Source: Tipula vernalis (Eukaryota; Arthropoda; Insecta; Diptera; Tipulidae). Taken from it: a stretch of DNA of 64,000 nucleotides. The notes under the pieces were generated by a model. It made no database searches, had not been told where the DNA came from, and saw only the letters and a program-made list of their open reading frames with translations. Shown here in pieces: positions 50,633 to 62,604 of the stretch; the stretch's first letter is position 1, and each line of letters starts with the position of its first letter. A program made the position numbers and the translations under genes. The stretch is from assembly GCA_958295665.1 (NCBI GenBank), contig OY282560.1, positions 311,655,236 to 311,719,235 of the forward strand, written 5' to 3'.

Positions 50633-51860
50633 AAAGAATTTAAAATTTTGATTATTTTATATGAAGCCATTTGGAAGTTGGCCGATTGTGGAAATTGCAC
50701 CCATACGGCGGATCTAAGATTTTTACCAAAGTTACTCTATACTATTACCAAGTCACAATATAAAGAATCATTTCCGGCCTACTAAGTTCTTATGAGATCG
50801 GTAATAAAGAATTTAAAATTTTGATTATTTTATATGAAGCCATTTGGAAGTTGACCGATTGTGGAAATTGCACCCATACGGCTGATCTTAGATTTTCACC
50901 AAAGTTAGTCTATACCATTACCAACTTAAAATATAAAGAATCATTTCCGGCCCACTAAGTTCTTATGAGATCGGTAATAAAGAATTTAAAATTTTGATTA
51001 TTTTATATGAAGCCATTTGGAAGTTGGCCGATTGTGGAAATTGCACCCATACAGCTGATCTTAGATTTTCACCAAAGTTAGTCTGTACCATTACGAACTT
51101 AAAATATAAAGAATCATTTCCGGCCTACTAAGTTCTTATGAGAACGGCAATAAAAAATTTAAAATTTTGTATATTTTATATGAAGCCATTTGGAAGTTGG
51201 CCGATTGTGGAAATTGCACCCATACGGCTGATCTAAGAGTTTTACCAAAGTTAGTCTATACTATTACCAACTCAAAATATAAAGAATCATTTCCGGCCGA
51301 CTAAGTTCTTATGAGATCGGTAATAAAGAATTTAAAATTTTGTATATTTTATATGAAGCCATTTGGAAGTTGGCCGATTGTGGAAATTGCACCCATACGG
51401 CTGATCTTAGATTTTTACCAAAGTTAGTCTATACCATTGCCAACTTAAAATATTAAGAATCATTTCCGGCCCACTAAGTTCTTATGAGATCGGTAATAAA
51501 GAATTTAAAATTTTGTATATTTTATATGAACCCATTTGGAAGTTGGCCGATTGTGGAAATTGCACCCATATGGCTGATCTTAGATTTTCACCAAAGTTAG
51601 TCTATACCATTACCAACTTAAAATATAAAGAATCATTTCCGGTCTACTAAGTTCTTATGAGTTCGGTAATAAAGAATTTAAAATTTTGTATATTTTATAT
51701 GAAGCCATTTGGAAGTTGGCCGATTGTGGAAATTGCACCCATATGGCTGATCTTAGATTTTCACCAAAGTTAGTCTATACCATTACCAACTTAAAATATA
51801 AAGAATCATTTCCGGTCTACTAAGTTCTTATGAGTTCGGTAATAAAGAATTTAAAATTTT
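50633..51860 (-). repeat. 173-bp tandem array, inverted block, about 7 copies
   Basis: Same monomer on the other strand, at about 50678, 50851, 51023, 51197, 51370, 51544 and 51717. The head-to-head junction at 50633 gives a very large hairpin-forming palindrome. Confidence 0.92.
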
Positions 51861-52063
51861 GATCAGTTTATATTGAATATTTTGTATTTGAAATACACTA
51901 TATAGAAAAAGCTGGGATGGGATGAAAAAATGTAAATCATTTTATTTTTTACTTACATTTCTAATATATAAAAACTGGGATGGGATGAGATAGTATTACC
52001 TGATGAACATTTTTATTTTTTCTGGGATGAAAAACTGGGATAACTTCACATGCTTAGCCTAAG

Positions 52064-52763
52064 TACAGATTTACCAAATATTTGAAAACTTGCTTAGGAA
52101 ATATTTGCATAGTTTGATCTATTCGGCAAAGCTCTCTCCCCAGTGGTACACAGGCGGCAAATATTTGCCGAAAAATGGCTGGCCCCAAGCCATGGCAATG
52201 GCGCAGCAAACGTAGCAAATATATTTTCATGTTCGTCGCAAATATATTTTCTCCTAGTTCACACGGTGGCAGCATATCATTCTCCTATGAGGTACAGACA
52301 TAATAAGAGGTATTCGCGCTACTGTGTTGACATTTTATTGTATATCTCTTTAGTTTCAGTCATCAAATATGAATTAAGTCAATCGAAAAATTGCTGCTAC
52401 GTTTGTTTCTGTGGAGTTTGCAGAACAAGAAGCGGAAAAGTGGATCAGAGACTGGGTGATGCATCTTTATGAAAGTGGAAATTGTGTATATATTTATGCG
52501 TATTGATCTGAAGACTTCAATTACTTGCTTAAGTTGGTTCATCAATAACAAGACAAGACACAGGTATAAAGCGATTCGATATGTCCGGGAAGTACTTACT
52601 TATTTTCTTACTAAAATATTTAGCAGAACATTTCGCAAAAACTTCACGTTGCGGTTGGGCAACGAGAAAATTTTAATAAAGAATTTACAAAACATTTTTT
52701 ATTGTAAATGTATTAGTGAACTTACCTGTGTAAGACGAAAGAAATTATCTCAAGAACATATTT
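52064..52763. other. non-coding spacer
   Basis: Contains the 16-bp palindrome CGGCAAATATTTGCCG (about 52155-52170). No gene recognised; the frames at 52143-52472 and 52469-52765 have no motif. Confidence 0.4.
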
Positions 52764-52902
52764 AAGAGATTTTACATGTCGCAATACATAAAGTGTCATA
52801 GACAGAAGCTATCCCAATAACAAAAAATACCTCTCTTATTTTTTGCGGATCATTAGGGGCTTACAAGTTCATTTGGTACCATATCGTTCTAAACAAAAAT
52901 TG
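52764..52902 (-). repeat. left terminal repeat, single diverged monomer
   Basis: Aligns to the reverse complement of the 169-bp unit from AGAGATTTT to CTAAACAAAAATTG with scattered mismatches, then stops matching. Confidence 0.75.
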
Positions 52903-53652
52903 ACATGGGTATCCATCCTTTGTCAAGTTTTATTTTTGGGGTTCTAAATCATTTTTAAAAAATGCATTCTCAAAGGAAATCAATTCCATCGTTTATTTCT
53001 TTGTTGAATTGCATTACAATCTGTGGAGAAACAACAAGTTCCTTGTCCTAATTAGCGCTTCACCTAAAAATCTTTTCGAATTTCATCAGTTTAACCCCAT
53101 TTGTCTAAGAAAACCTTTCAAAATAATTTGCGCAAATTTCGGGTTTAAACTTGGCATAATCAAAATTATGTAAATACGCAAGCAATTTAAAATGTAGCAG
53201 GTAATGTCCCAATAAATCATTTAAACGTTATTGCCCTTCCTCAAGTGACATTAACTTAATAGATAAATTGAATTGAAGCAATTGAATTGAGCGTAAAGGA
53301 AAGCAAGTTTTCTGCACAATTTTCCATGAATCAAAAAAACTGTGCAAACTATTTGAGTGTGTCGACCCACCATGAGCAATTTATTAAGTACATAGTACGT
53401 ATATTCGATTTTATTATGTTTGATGATTATGTGATCACGTTTGTTTGATACTTAGAAAAATGTATTCTGGATTAATTTTTTAAATATCTTTTAGCTTCTT
53501 CGCCACGCCAAGGCCGTAATCATTAAGGGGTTTTTTTTTGTTTTTTTTTTAATTTTTGTTGGTTTTATCAAATAGCTACTCGTAAGTAAATAAAAATAAG
53601 ACTTCATAATATGTATATTCATAATATAAATCAAAACGTAAATATAAAAAAA

Positions 53653-54364
53653 TTATATGGAACAAAACATGCAAAGTTGATTAACAACTTGAATGTGTAT
53701 CATACTCGTACATGTATCATGCACTTTCCGATGACAGGAGGTGCATTCGAAGCTTAATGGTTTGTTTTCAAAATTCTCGTAGCTTATTAAGCAATAACCA
53801 GACATTGAATCCGTATTTTGAATGAGAACATCTTTTAAATGTTCCCTGTAATCGTGGAGAGCTTCTTTACATATTGATTCGTTTTCAGAGTGAATATTTT
53901 CTATTACATTATTATTAACTATAAAATCAATTGCGTATATAATTAATACCCCACAATTAAAACCATCACGTTGTTGTGGTAAATATTCACAATGCGCTGA
54001 CTGAAGCTTTGTAAACGGCCTTTGATAAAATTTATCTAACTCCAGAGCAAAAATTTTTTCCTTTCTCCAATAATTATTTTTGAATTCTTTCTGGATTTAA
54101 TGGGTTTTAAGCTAATATCGTTTTATTAGAAAAATCTATGACGCAAATTTTCCAGTGACTATTTTCACAGCTTGGTAAAATTAACAGGCTCTTGTTACGG
54201 CAAAGTTCCAACTCTGGTTGCTTACGTGGATCACATACTTTGTAGTTTTTGTCATGCCCTATTTTGAGCATTTGCGAAGGATCTAAACATACAGCTTTTC
54301 CATTGAGTTTTAAACTTATTAAAGCATACACAACTTCCGAACTCAAAAACTCCCTATTTGACAA
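53653..54364 (-). pseudogene. Ulp1/C48-family cysteine protease with C-terminal zinc-binding tail, frameshifted
   Basis: The first frame (54364-54107) reads SSEVVYALISLKLNGKAVCL, then LLILPSCENSHWKICVIDF with the catalytic His of HW. After a frame change near 54100 it continues ALELDKFYQRPF and EYLPQQRDGFNCGVLIIYAI, with the oxyanion Gln and nucleophilic Cys in the C48 pattern Q-xx-D-xx-NCGV. The tail has CTSCHRKVHDTC and CMFC, a probable zinc-binding knuckle, and ends at TAA 53653-53655. Ulp1-type enzymes cleave SUMO or related modifiers; in transposons their role is unknown. It lies directly downstream of the transposase in the same orientation, so it may be the C-terminal domain of one long protein rather than a separate gene. 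Confidence 0.82.
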
Positions 54365-54370
54365 TGAGCT

Positions 54371-56515
54371 CTAACAAGTGTTAGTGATAGCCGTATCCCA
54401 ATTGTCGTGAAATAAAAATTTCAAAATTTTTAAATCGAATCCAAGTTTTGTCATTTTTTCAAATGATTTCTTTTTACTGTCCTTCAATTCGATGTCTGTT
54501 TGAGTGTTCGAATTTAAAAATTTTTGAAATGCAACTTTACCAGAATATTTAGGACATCTTTTATTAATTTGCCTTTTACGCCTTACTTCAGTGTTATTCG
54601 GACTATCCGGATTGTTTTTGGATATTTTTGGATAATTACGTTTATTATTATTAGGTAGAGCCGTTAGTCTACAGGATTTAATCAATAATGAATTAATCTC
54701 TTTAATTTCGTCTAAAAATCTCCCAAATTTCAAATTTCTGTGGGAAACCAACCTATGTTTGATTAGCCCGAAGTAACTCTCAACCAATGAATTCGAAACC
54801 CTATGTGTACATTTAAATTTTAAAAAAAAACCGTTGCCCATAATGGTAAAAAGGAAATATATTTTACCACACAATCATTGCAAAACAATTCATTTCTGTC
54901 TTTCACAGACTCATAAGAGAACAATGGGTCGATTCTTCGATTGTATTGCTATCAATCATCAGAAAAAAACAAATCATGATGGTTGATCGTAATTTTGGTG
55001 GGCAAAGTACAATTCGTTTCTTAATTTGCCTTATGATTATTGCGGCAAAATGGGCACAGCATATGAATACACCAGAATATTGATTTGTATTGAAATTACT
55101 ATTTTCTAAAACATCATAACTAAAACATAAATAACGTTTTACAGTCATTCCATTTATTTGGAAAAGAATAGATTTCAAAAGTACCCAAGACCAATCCGTA
55201 ACAAAAACTTTAGGAATATGAATCTTCCGTTTATATTTAGAAATAAAGTTGCTTAAAATGCAGAAAAACATGCTAATAGTTTCTACGTCATGTTTAGAGT
55301 AGATTAGTTCCATAATGGGAACTGTAGCATCTCCGTATTTAATCACACATACATAGTAATAAATGTGTGGAAAATCGTGAGTTTCGCAACATTTTGGGTT
55401 TTGAATGAGACCCCCTGTCGCATCTACATGCATTATTGTAATCTCTTGGTTTAAAAATTCAAAAGCCTCATTATTTTTTAAAACTAAAAATAAATGATCA
55501 CCTGCAAAATAAACATATTGTTCGAAGTTGTTTTTTAGGCTTAGCCGACTAATACCATCCATTACTTCACAGCCTTGTATGACGTCGAATAACAATTTAC
55601 GTTCGGATCGAGCCTTCTTTAAAGCATCTCTTCTAACAATACCTTGAGTATTACCCGTATTAAACAAATTTTCATCTACGTTTTTATATTGATGCACATT
55701 TATGTAGCTAGCATGTTTATCTAGCAAAAGTGTCTGAACGGCGTTTCTTTCCGATCCTCTGAGCTGTAAATACATTTTAGCATCACCATGTTGAATCATA
55801 TCATCTCCGATTGTAAAGTAGTTCATTGTTTGATCTGGGAGGATAACGAATTTAAACTTTTGCAAATGGAATTTATATTTGCATTTTTCAGATGTTGTTA
55901 AGTTGGTTTTATTTTTATTTATACTCCCGAAACTTATCAAACAAGAAATCCCTGCGTTGGTTAGACCGCTCCTTATAGTTTGTCTTAAACTTTCCAATGT
56001 CCATGCGGGTGAATCATGGTGATTGGCAAATTTTTTCGAAAAATCCATGGATTTCGTTTTGTAGTTTCTATTTTGCAAGGTTTATTCGAAGATGGAACTA
56101 ACTGTGTTGAAAGAATTTGATCTAAAATCGTTTGTTGTATAGTAGGAACCACAATTACAATAGGATTTAAATGATTTGTGATATTATTAAGCGCAGCGTT
56201 TTGACAATTGTAATCGAAAGTTGCATTATCAAAAATCGTTGAAATATTGTCCGGCGAATTACTTGTGTTATCTAAATTGATTTGAAAATTTTCAATTATT
56301 TCGTTTGAAACATTTGTACAATTACCTCTAATTTGCGAAATTTGAGAAGCGCCTACTTTGGACCCTTGGTTTAATTCTAATTGATGCAGAGCATAAGAAA
56401 TACGCTTATACATAAATGAAAATGCAAGCCTTGACGATCCGCAAAAATAGTGGAGGTATTTTTTGATATTGGGATAGCTCCTAGTTACTTCATGATGTAA
56501 GTGGCTAATTGGCAA
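54371..56515 (-). pseudogene. MULE-like transposase with frameshifts; N-terminus starts in the satellite monomer
   Basis: Three overlapping minus-strand frames form one degraded protein. 56515-55985: starts inside the last 169-bp monomer, then an Asn-rich linker. 56078-54903 (391 codons): ITIMHVDATGGLIQNPKCC with the probable first Asp, HIYYYVCVIKYGDATVPIME, then KVFVTDWSWVLLKSILFQ with the probable second Asp. 54874-54371: THRVSNSLVESYFGLIKHR with the probable Glu, then a basic tail. The D-D-E order and the HVDATG and SNxxVExYF motifs are known to me from MULE-like transposon proteins of fish and invertebrates. Frame changes near 56060 and 54890 break it. The long surviving frame suggests moderate age. 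Confidence 0.75.
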
Positions 56516-59500
56516 AATCTCTAGGAATAGATCGACATAATTTTATGTTTAACCAATTTTTGTTTAGAACGATATGGTACCAAATGGAGTTGTCAGCCCC
56601 TGACGATCCGCAAAAATAGTGGAGGTATTTTTTGATATTGGGATAGCTCCTAGTTACTTCATGATGTAAGTGGCCAATTGGCAAAATCTCTAGGGTTAGA
56701 TCCACAGAATTTCTTGTTTAACCAATTTTTGTTTAGAACGATATGGTACCAAATGGAGTTGTAAGCCCCTGACGACCCGCAAAAATAGTGGAGGTATTTT
56801 TTGATATTGGGGTAGCTGGTAGTTACTTCATGATGTAAGTGGCCAATTGGCAAAATCTCTAGGATTAGATCCACAGAATTTTTTGTTTAACCAATTTTTG
56901 TTTAGAACGATATGGTACCAAATGGAGTTGTCAGCCCCTGACGACCCGCAAAAATAGTATAGGTATTTTTTGATATTGGGGTAGCTGGTAGTTACTTCAT
57001 GATGTAAGTGGCCAATTGGCAAAATCTCTAGGAATAGATCGACATAATTTTATGTTTAACCAATTTTTGTTTAGAACGATATGGTACCAAATGGAGTTGT
57101 CAGCCCCTGACGATCCGCAAAAATAGTGGAGGTATTTTTTGATATTGGGATAGCTCCTAGTTACTTCATGATGTAAGTGGCCAATTGGCAAAATCTCTAG
57201 GGTTAGATCCACAGAATTTCTTGTTTAACCAATTTTTGTTTAGAACGATATGGTACCAAATGGAGTTGTAAGCCCCTGACGACCCGCAAAAATAGTGGAG
57301 GTATTTTTTGATATTGGGGTAGCTGGTAGTTACTTCATGATGTAAGTGGCCAATTGGCAAAATCTCTAGGATTAGATCCACAGAATTTTTTGTTTAACCA
57401 ATTTTTGTTTAGAACGATATGGTACCAAATGGAGTTGTCAGCCCCTGACGACCCGCAAAAATAGTATAGGTATTTTTTGATATTGGGGTAGCTGGTAGTT
57501 ACTTCATGATGTAAGTGGCCAATTGGCAAAATCTCTAGGAATAGATCGACATAATTTTATGTTTAACCAATTTTTGTTTAGAACGATATGGTACCAAATG
57601 GAGTTGTCAGCCCCTGACGATCCGCAAAAATAGTATAGGTATTTTTTGATATTGGGGTAGCTGGTAGTTACTTCATGATGTAAGTGCCCAATTGGCAAAA
57701 TCTCTAGGATTAGATCCACAGAATTTTTTGTTTAACCAATTTTTGTTTAGAACGATATGGTACCAAATGGAGTTGTCAGCCCCTGACGACCCGCAAAAAT
57801 AGTGGAGGTATTTTTTGATATTGATATAGCTCCTAGTTACTTCATGATGTAAGTAGCCAATTGGCAAAATCTCTAGGATTAGATCGACATAATTTTTTGT
57901 TTAACCAATTTTTGTTTAGAACGATATGGTACCAAATGGAGTTGTCAGCCCCTGACGACCCGCAAAAATAGTGGAGGTATTTTTTGATATTGGGATAGCT
58001 CCTAGTTACTTCATGATGTAAGTGGCCAATTGGAAAAATCTCTAGGGTTAGATCCACAGAATTTCTTGTTTAACCAATTTTTGTTTAGAACGATATGGTA
58101 CCAAATGGAGTTATCAGCCCCTGACGATCCGCAAAAATAAGGGAGGTATTTTTTGATATTGGGATAGCTCCTAGTTGCTTTATGATGTAAGTGGCCAATT
58201 GGCAAAATCTCTAGGATTAGATCCACAGAATTTTTTGTTTAACCAATTTTTGTTTAGAACGATATGGTACCAAATGGAGTTGTCAGCCCCTGACGACCCG
58301 CAAAAATAGTGGAGGTATTTTTTGATATTGGCATAGCTCTTAGTTACTTCATGATGTAAGTGGCCAATTGGCAAAATCTCTAGGAATAGATCGACATAAT
58401 TTTATGTTTAACCAATTTTTGTTTAGAACGATATGGTACCAAATGGAGTTATCAGCCCCTGACGATCCGCAAAAATAGTATAGGTATTTTTTGATATTGG
58501 GGTAGCTGGTAGTTACTTCATGATGTAAGTGGCCAATTGGCAAAATCTCTAGGATTAGATCCACAGAATTTTTTGTTTAACCAATTTTTGTTTAGAACGA
58601 TATGGTACCAAATGGAGTTGTAAGCCCCTGACGATCCGCAAAAATAAGGGAGGTATTTTTTGATATTGGGGTAGCTGGTAGTTACTTTATGATGTAAGTG
58701 GCCAATTGGCAAAATCTCTAGGATTAGATCCACAGAATTTTTTGTTTAACCAATTTTTGTTTAGAACGATATGGTACCAAATGGAGTTGTCAGCCCCTGA
58801 CGACCCGCAAAAATAGTGGAGGTATTTTTTGATATTGGCATAGCTCTTAGTTACTTCATGATGTAAGTGGCCAATTGGCAAAATCTCTAGGAATAGATCG
58901 ACATAATTTTATGTTTAACCAATTTTTGTTTAGAACGATATGGTACCAAATGGAGTTGTCAGCCCCTGACGATCCGCAAAAATAGTATAGGTATTTTTTG
59001 ATATTGGGGTAGCTGGTAGTTACTTCATGATGTAAGTGGCCAATTGGCAAAATCTCTAGGATTAGATCCACAGAATTTTTTGTTTAACCAATTTTTGTTT
59101 AGAACGATATGGTACCAAATGGAGTTGTCAGCCCCTGACGACCCGCAAAAATAGTGGAGGTATTTTTTGATATTGGGATAGCTCTTAGTTACTTCATGAT
59201 GTAAGTGGCCAATTGGCAAAATCTCTAGGATTAGATCCACAGAATTTTTTGTTTAACCAATTTTTGTTTAGAACGATATGGTACCAAATGGAGTTGTAAG
59301 CCCCTGACGATCCGCAAAAATAGGGGAGGTATTTTTTGATATTGGGATAGCTCCTAGTTACTTCATGATGTTAGTGGCCAATTGGCAAAATCTCTAGGGT
59401 TAGATCCACAGAATTTCTTGTTTAACCAATTTTTGTTTAGAACGATATGGTACCAAATGGAGTTGTCAGCCCCTGACGACCCGCAGAAATAGTATAGGTA

Positions 59501-61090
59501 TTTTTTGATATTGGGGTAGCTGGTAGTTACTTCATGATGTAAGTGGCCAATTGGCAAAATCTCTAGGAATAGATCGACATAATTTTATGTTTAACCAATT
59601 TTTGTTTAGAACGATATGGTACCAAATGGAGTTGTCAGCCCCTGACGATCCGCAAAAATAGTATAGGTATTTTTTGATATTGGGGTAGCTGGTAGTTACT
59701 TCATGATGTAAGTGCCCAATTGGCAAAATCTCTAGGATTAGATCCACAGAATTTTTTGTTTAACCAATTTTTGTTTAGAACGATATGGTACCAAATGGAG
59801 TTGTCAGCCCCTGACGACCCGCAAAAATAGTGGAGGTATTTTTTGATATTGGGATAGCTCCTAGTTACTTCATGATGTAAGTGGCCAATTGGCAAAATCT
59901 CTAGGGTTAGTTCCACAGAATTTCTTGTTTAACCAATTTTTGTTTAGAACGATATGGTACCAAATGGAGTTATAAGCCCCTGACGATCCGCAAAAATAAG
60001 GGAGGTATTTTTTGATATTGGGATAGCTCCTAGTTGCTTTATGATGTAAGTGGCCAATTGGCAAAATCTCTAGGATTAGATCCACAGAATTTTTTGTTTA
60101 ACCAATTTTTGTTTAGAACGATATGGTACCAAATGGAGTTGTCAGCCCCTGACGACCCGCAAAAATAGTGGAGGTATTTTTTGATATTGGCATAGCTCTT
60201 AGTTACTTCATGATGTAAGTGGCCAATTGGCAAAATCTCTAGGAATAGATCGACATAATTTTATGTTTAACCAATTTTTGTTTAGAACGATATGGTACCA
60301 AATGGAGTTGTAAGCCCCTGACGATCCGCAAAAATAGTATAGGTATTTTTTGATATTGGGGTAGCTGGTAGTTACTTCATGATGTAAGTGGCCAATTGGC
60401 AAAATCTCTAGGATTAGATCCACAGAATTTTTTGTTTAACCAATTTTTGTTTAGAACGATATGGTACCAAATGGAGTTGTCAGCCCCTGACGACCCGCAA
60501 AAATAGTGGAGGTATTTTTTGATATTGGGATAGCTCTTAGTTACTTCATGATGTAAGTGGCCAATTGGCAAAATCTCTAGGATTAGATCGACATAATTTT
60601 TTGTTTAACCAATTTTTGTTTAGAACGATATGGTACCAAATGGAGTTGTAAGCCCCTGACGATCCGCAAAAATAGGGGAGGTATTTTTTGATATTGGGAT
60701 AGCTCCTAGTTACTTCATGATGTAAGTGGCCAATTGGCAAAATCTCTAGGGTTAGATCCACAGAATTTCTTGTTTAACCAATTTTTGTTTAGAACGATAT
60801 GGTACCAAATGGAGTTGTCAGCCCCTGACGACCCGCAAAAATAGTATAGGTATTTTTTGATATTGGGATAGCTCTTAGTTACTTCATGATGTAAGTGGCC
60901 AATTGGCAAAATCTCTAGGATTAGATCCACAGAATTTCTTGTTTAACCAATTTTTGTTTAGAACGATATGGTACCAAATGGAGTTGTTAACTTCTGACGA
61001 TCCGCAATAATAGGGGAGGTATTTTGTGATAGTGGGATAGCTTCTAGTTACTTTATTATGTATGTGGCCAATTGGCAAGAACTCTAGGAT
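56407..61090 (-). repeat. 169-bp tandem array, 27 copies with no net length change
   Basis: GGTACCAAATGG occurs at 56576 and last at 60970; the difference, 4394, is exactly 26 times 169. Monomers contain TTTTGTTTAGAACGATATGG, CCCTGACGATCCGC or CCCTGACGACCCGC, and GGCCAATTGGCAAAATCTCT. Variant monomers recur in blocks of three (507 bp) and four (676 bp). The outermost monomer (60885-61090) is the most diverged, as expected at an array edge. Each monomer shows a 64-71 codon minus-strand frame, but 169 is not a multiple of three, so these are not a repeated protein. Confidence 0.95.
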
Positions 61091-61095
61091 CAGAG

Positions 61096-61924
61096 AATAT
61101 TTTTGTTTAGTATTTTACCTATAGATGTTTATTACTAATGAATTATGACAAATATTTTTCTTTGTTTTTTTATTTGCTCATACTTATTATTTAGCTTGTA
61201 ATTTCACTTTTATGTTTGTTACTTCTTTTATTATCTTTATTTTTGTAATTAATGTATTTACTTTGCAGATCGTTTCTTATTTGCTAATTGTTTCGGAAAG
61301 AAATATTATCCATTTCATATAAAATTCGCGTAACAATTTGCTATCAGTTTGCTATTTATTTATTAAATTATTTTAAATTTTTGTTGAGCTAAAATAATTG
61401 ATTATGCTTAGTAAACTTTTTAAATGAATAAATATTTATAAAGTTCATTTTCCGTTTAATGCAGGGGTTGATTTTTACTAATACATAGACAGTTTAAAAA
61501 TTTAGTAAACATTTTTAAAAGAACTTCACTTTCGTGATTCGATCTCTAACGTTGCAATTTCACGCAAAGTAGCCCTATTTTGGTTTGCCCGGCAAATTGG
61601 GGAAAATACCGCAAAAATTCCAAAATTTGTATTCCCTATTTCCTAAAAGTGTATTCTGGTACATTGGGAATAAATTTGTATGGAAAAATACTAGTTCAAA
61701 TGTTTAGAATCAGATAAACAATAATTTTTGAAAAACTGTCATATTTGAAGCTACACGACAAGAATCTGCTTTTCAAATCTTACAAAACAACACCAAATAT
61801 TTGCCGCTTTGCTCTAATGTAATTTTTCTTTGCTCATACGAGCAAAGCAAACAGAATCACTTTGCTGAGTCTCATTATGCGTCACTCACACGTGGACCAC
61901 TAAACATTGTGGCAATATTTTTAG
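61096..61924. other. non-coding spacer
   Basis: Nothing recognised apart from AAATATTTGCCGC (about 61796), which resembles the palindrome at 52155. Confidence 0.4.
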
Positions 61925-62604
61925 GATTATTTCTGAGATAGCTGGGCGAAAAACTGAATCAAGTCATTTCCACAGGCCTCTTTTGTAGTCAGCTTTACAT
62001 ACTTAAGAGGGTCTAATGTATTAAAACTTCCCAGCCAAACTCTCTCAAATTTTGCCAAGTTATTAAATGTATGTGTGGTCTGGCATTAACGTGATGAAAG
62101 ACGACGCCTTTCCTATTAATCAATTCTGGCCGCCTTACCTCAATTGCTAGTTGTTGACATTAGAGAGTAGAATCAATTGCCTTACCAGATTAGTGCAGCT
62201 CTTGATGCACGATTTCACCAAATATAAAGCAAAGAAATTTAATCCATTAAAATGTTCACTGTTAATTCACGGGGTACTCCGTTACTCCGCTCCCCCTAAG
62301 TTCCGCTGCGATGTCGTAAGAAGAAACGTGCCAGTCTTTCTCCAGTTTTTGGAGAATTTCATAGATTTTTTCAACGATTGGTTGACCAGAGCACGGTGCG
62401 TCTTAAACATCGAAATTTGTAGTGCGGAAACGAGCAAACCATTTGCGTGCTATCGATTTTGATAAAGCATCTTCACCATAAACACTTTTCATCTGCGAAG
62501 CGTTATTGCCTTGGTCGAAGTGATATTTTAAAATGTAACGAATTTTTTCAGAATTTTGGCTTGACAATCCTGTACTAGAAATTTTGAAACGAGATCCTGA
62601 AGTA
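61925..62604 (-). pseudogene. mariner transposase, heavily decayed
   Basis: Minus-strand blocks: KIRYILKYHFDQGNNASQMK then SVYGEDALSKSIARKWFARF (62560-62400, the N-terminal HTH), stop, DAP. In other frames follow RRPELINRKGVVFHHVNARP then HLITWQNLREFGWEVLIH (about 62135-62020), where the family reads FHQDNARPH; the second catalytic Asp is Val here. The C-terminal block is CGNDLIQFFAQLSQK (near 61960). Stops, frameshifts and loss of the Asp make it inactive. This resembles an irritans-type mariner. No terminal repeats were found. Confidence 0.85.

Larger units (their letters stand above)
47655..52055. mobile_element. 4.4-kb TIR element filled with a 173-bp satellite array
   Basis: Flanked by the perfect 8-bp direct repeat AGCCTAAG (47647-47654 and 52056-52063). 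Both ends start AAGCATGTGAAGTTATCCCAG in inverted orientation. The unique TIR is about 210 bp (47655-47865 and 51860-52055) with few differences, and includes repeated ATCCCAG motifs. Between lie about 16 forward and 7 inverted 173-bp monomers meeting near 50633. No coding sequence. The terminus resembles that of the 7.4-kb element at 23549 (GCACGTGAAG there, GCATGTGAAG here) and the duplication length is the same, so both probably belong to one superfamily. Superfamily unassigned. Confidence 0.88.
52764..61095 (-). mobile_element. 8.3-kb transposon: MULE-like transposase, Ulp1 protease and 169-bp array
   Basis: The left end (52764-52902) is an inverted, diverged copy of one monomer of the array that forms the right arm (56407-61090); both share AGAAGCTATCCC, ATACCTC, TTGCGGATC and TTTGGTACCATATCGTTC. 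Between them, on the minus strand, are a transposase and a C48 protease, both frameshifted. The array therefore acts as an expanded right terminal repeat. The exact termini and target duplication were not resolved because the outermost ~20 bp of the two ends do not align. Transposons that carry a Ulp1-like protease are known among MULEs and a few other superfamilies. Confidence 0.75.

Noticed and set aside
52143..52765. Two overlapping plus-strand ORFs (109 and 98 residues)
   Set aside because: No recognised motif, no splice context, and poor composition for coding; left as spacer.
56505..61078. A row of 64-71 residue minus-strand ORFs resembling a repeated protein or peptide family
   Set aside because: They are one frame of a 169-bp DNA monomer seen again and again. 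169 is not a multiple of three, starts are internal ATGs, and no linking frame or splice pattern exists.
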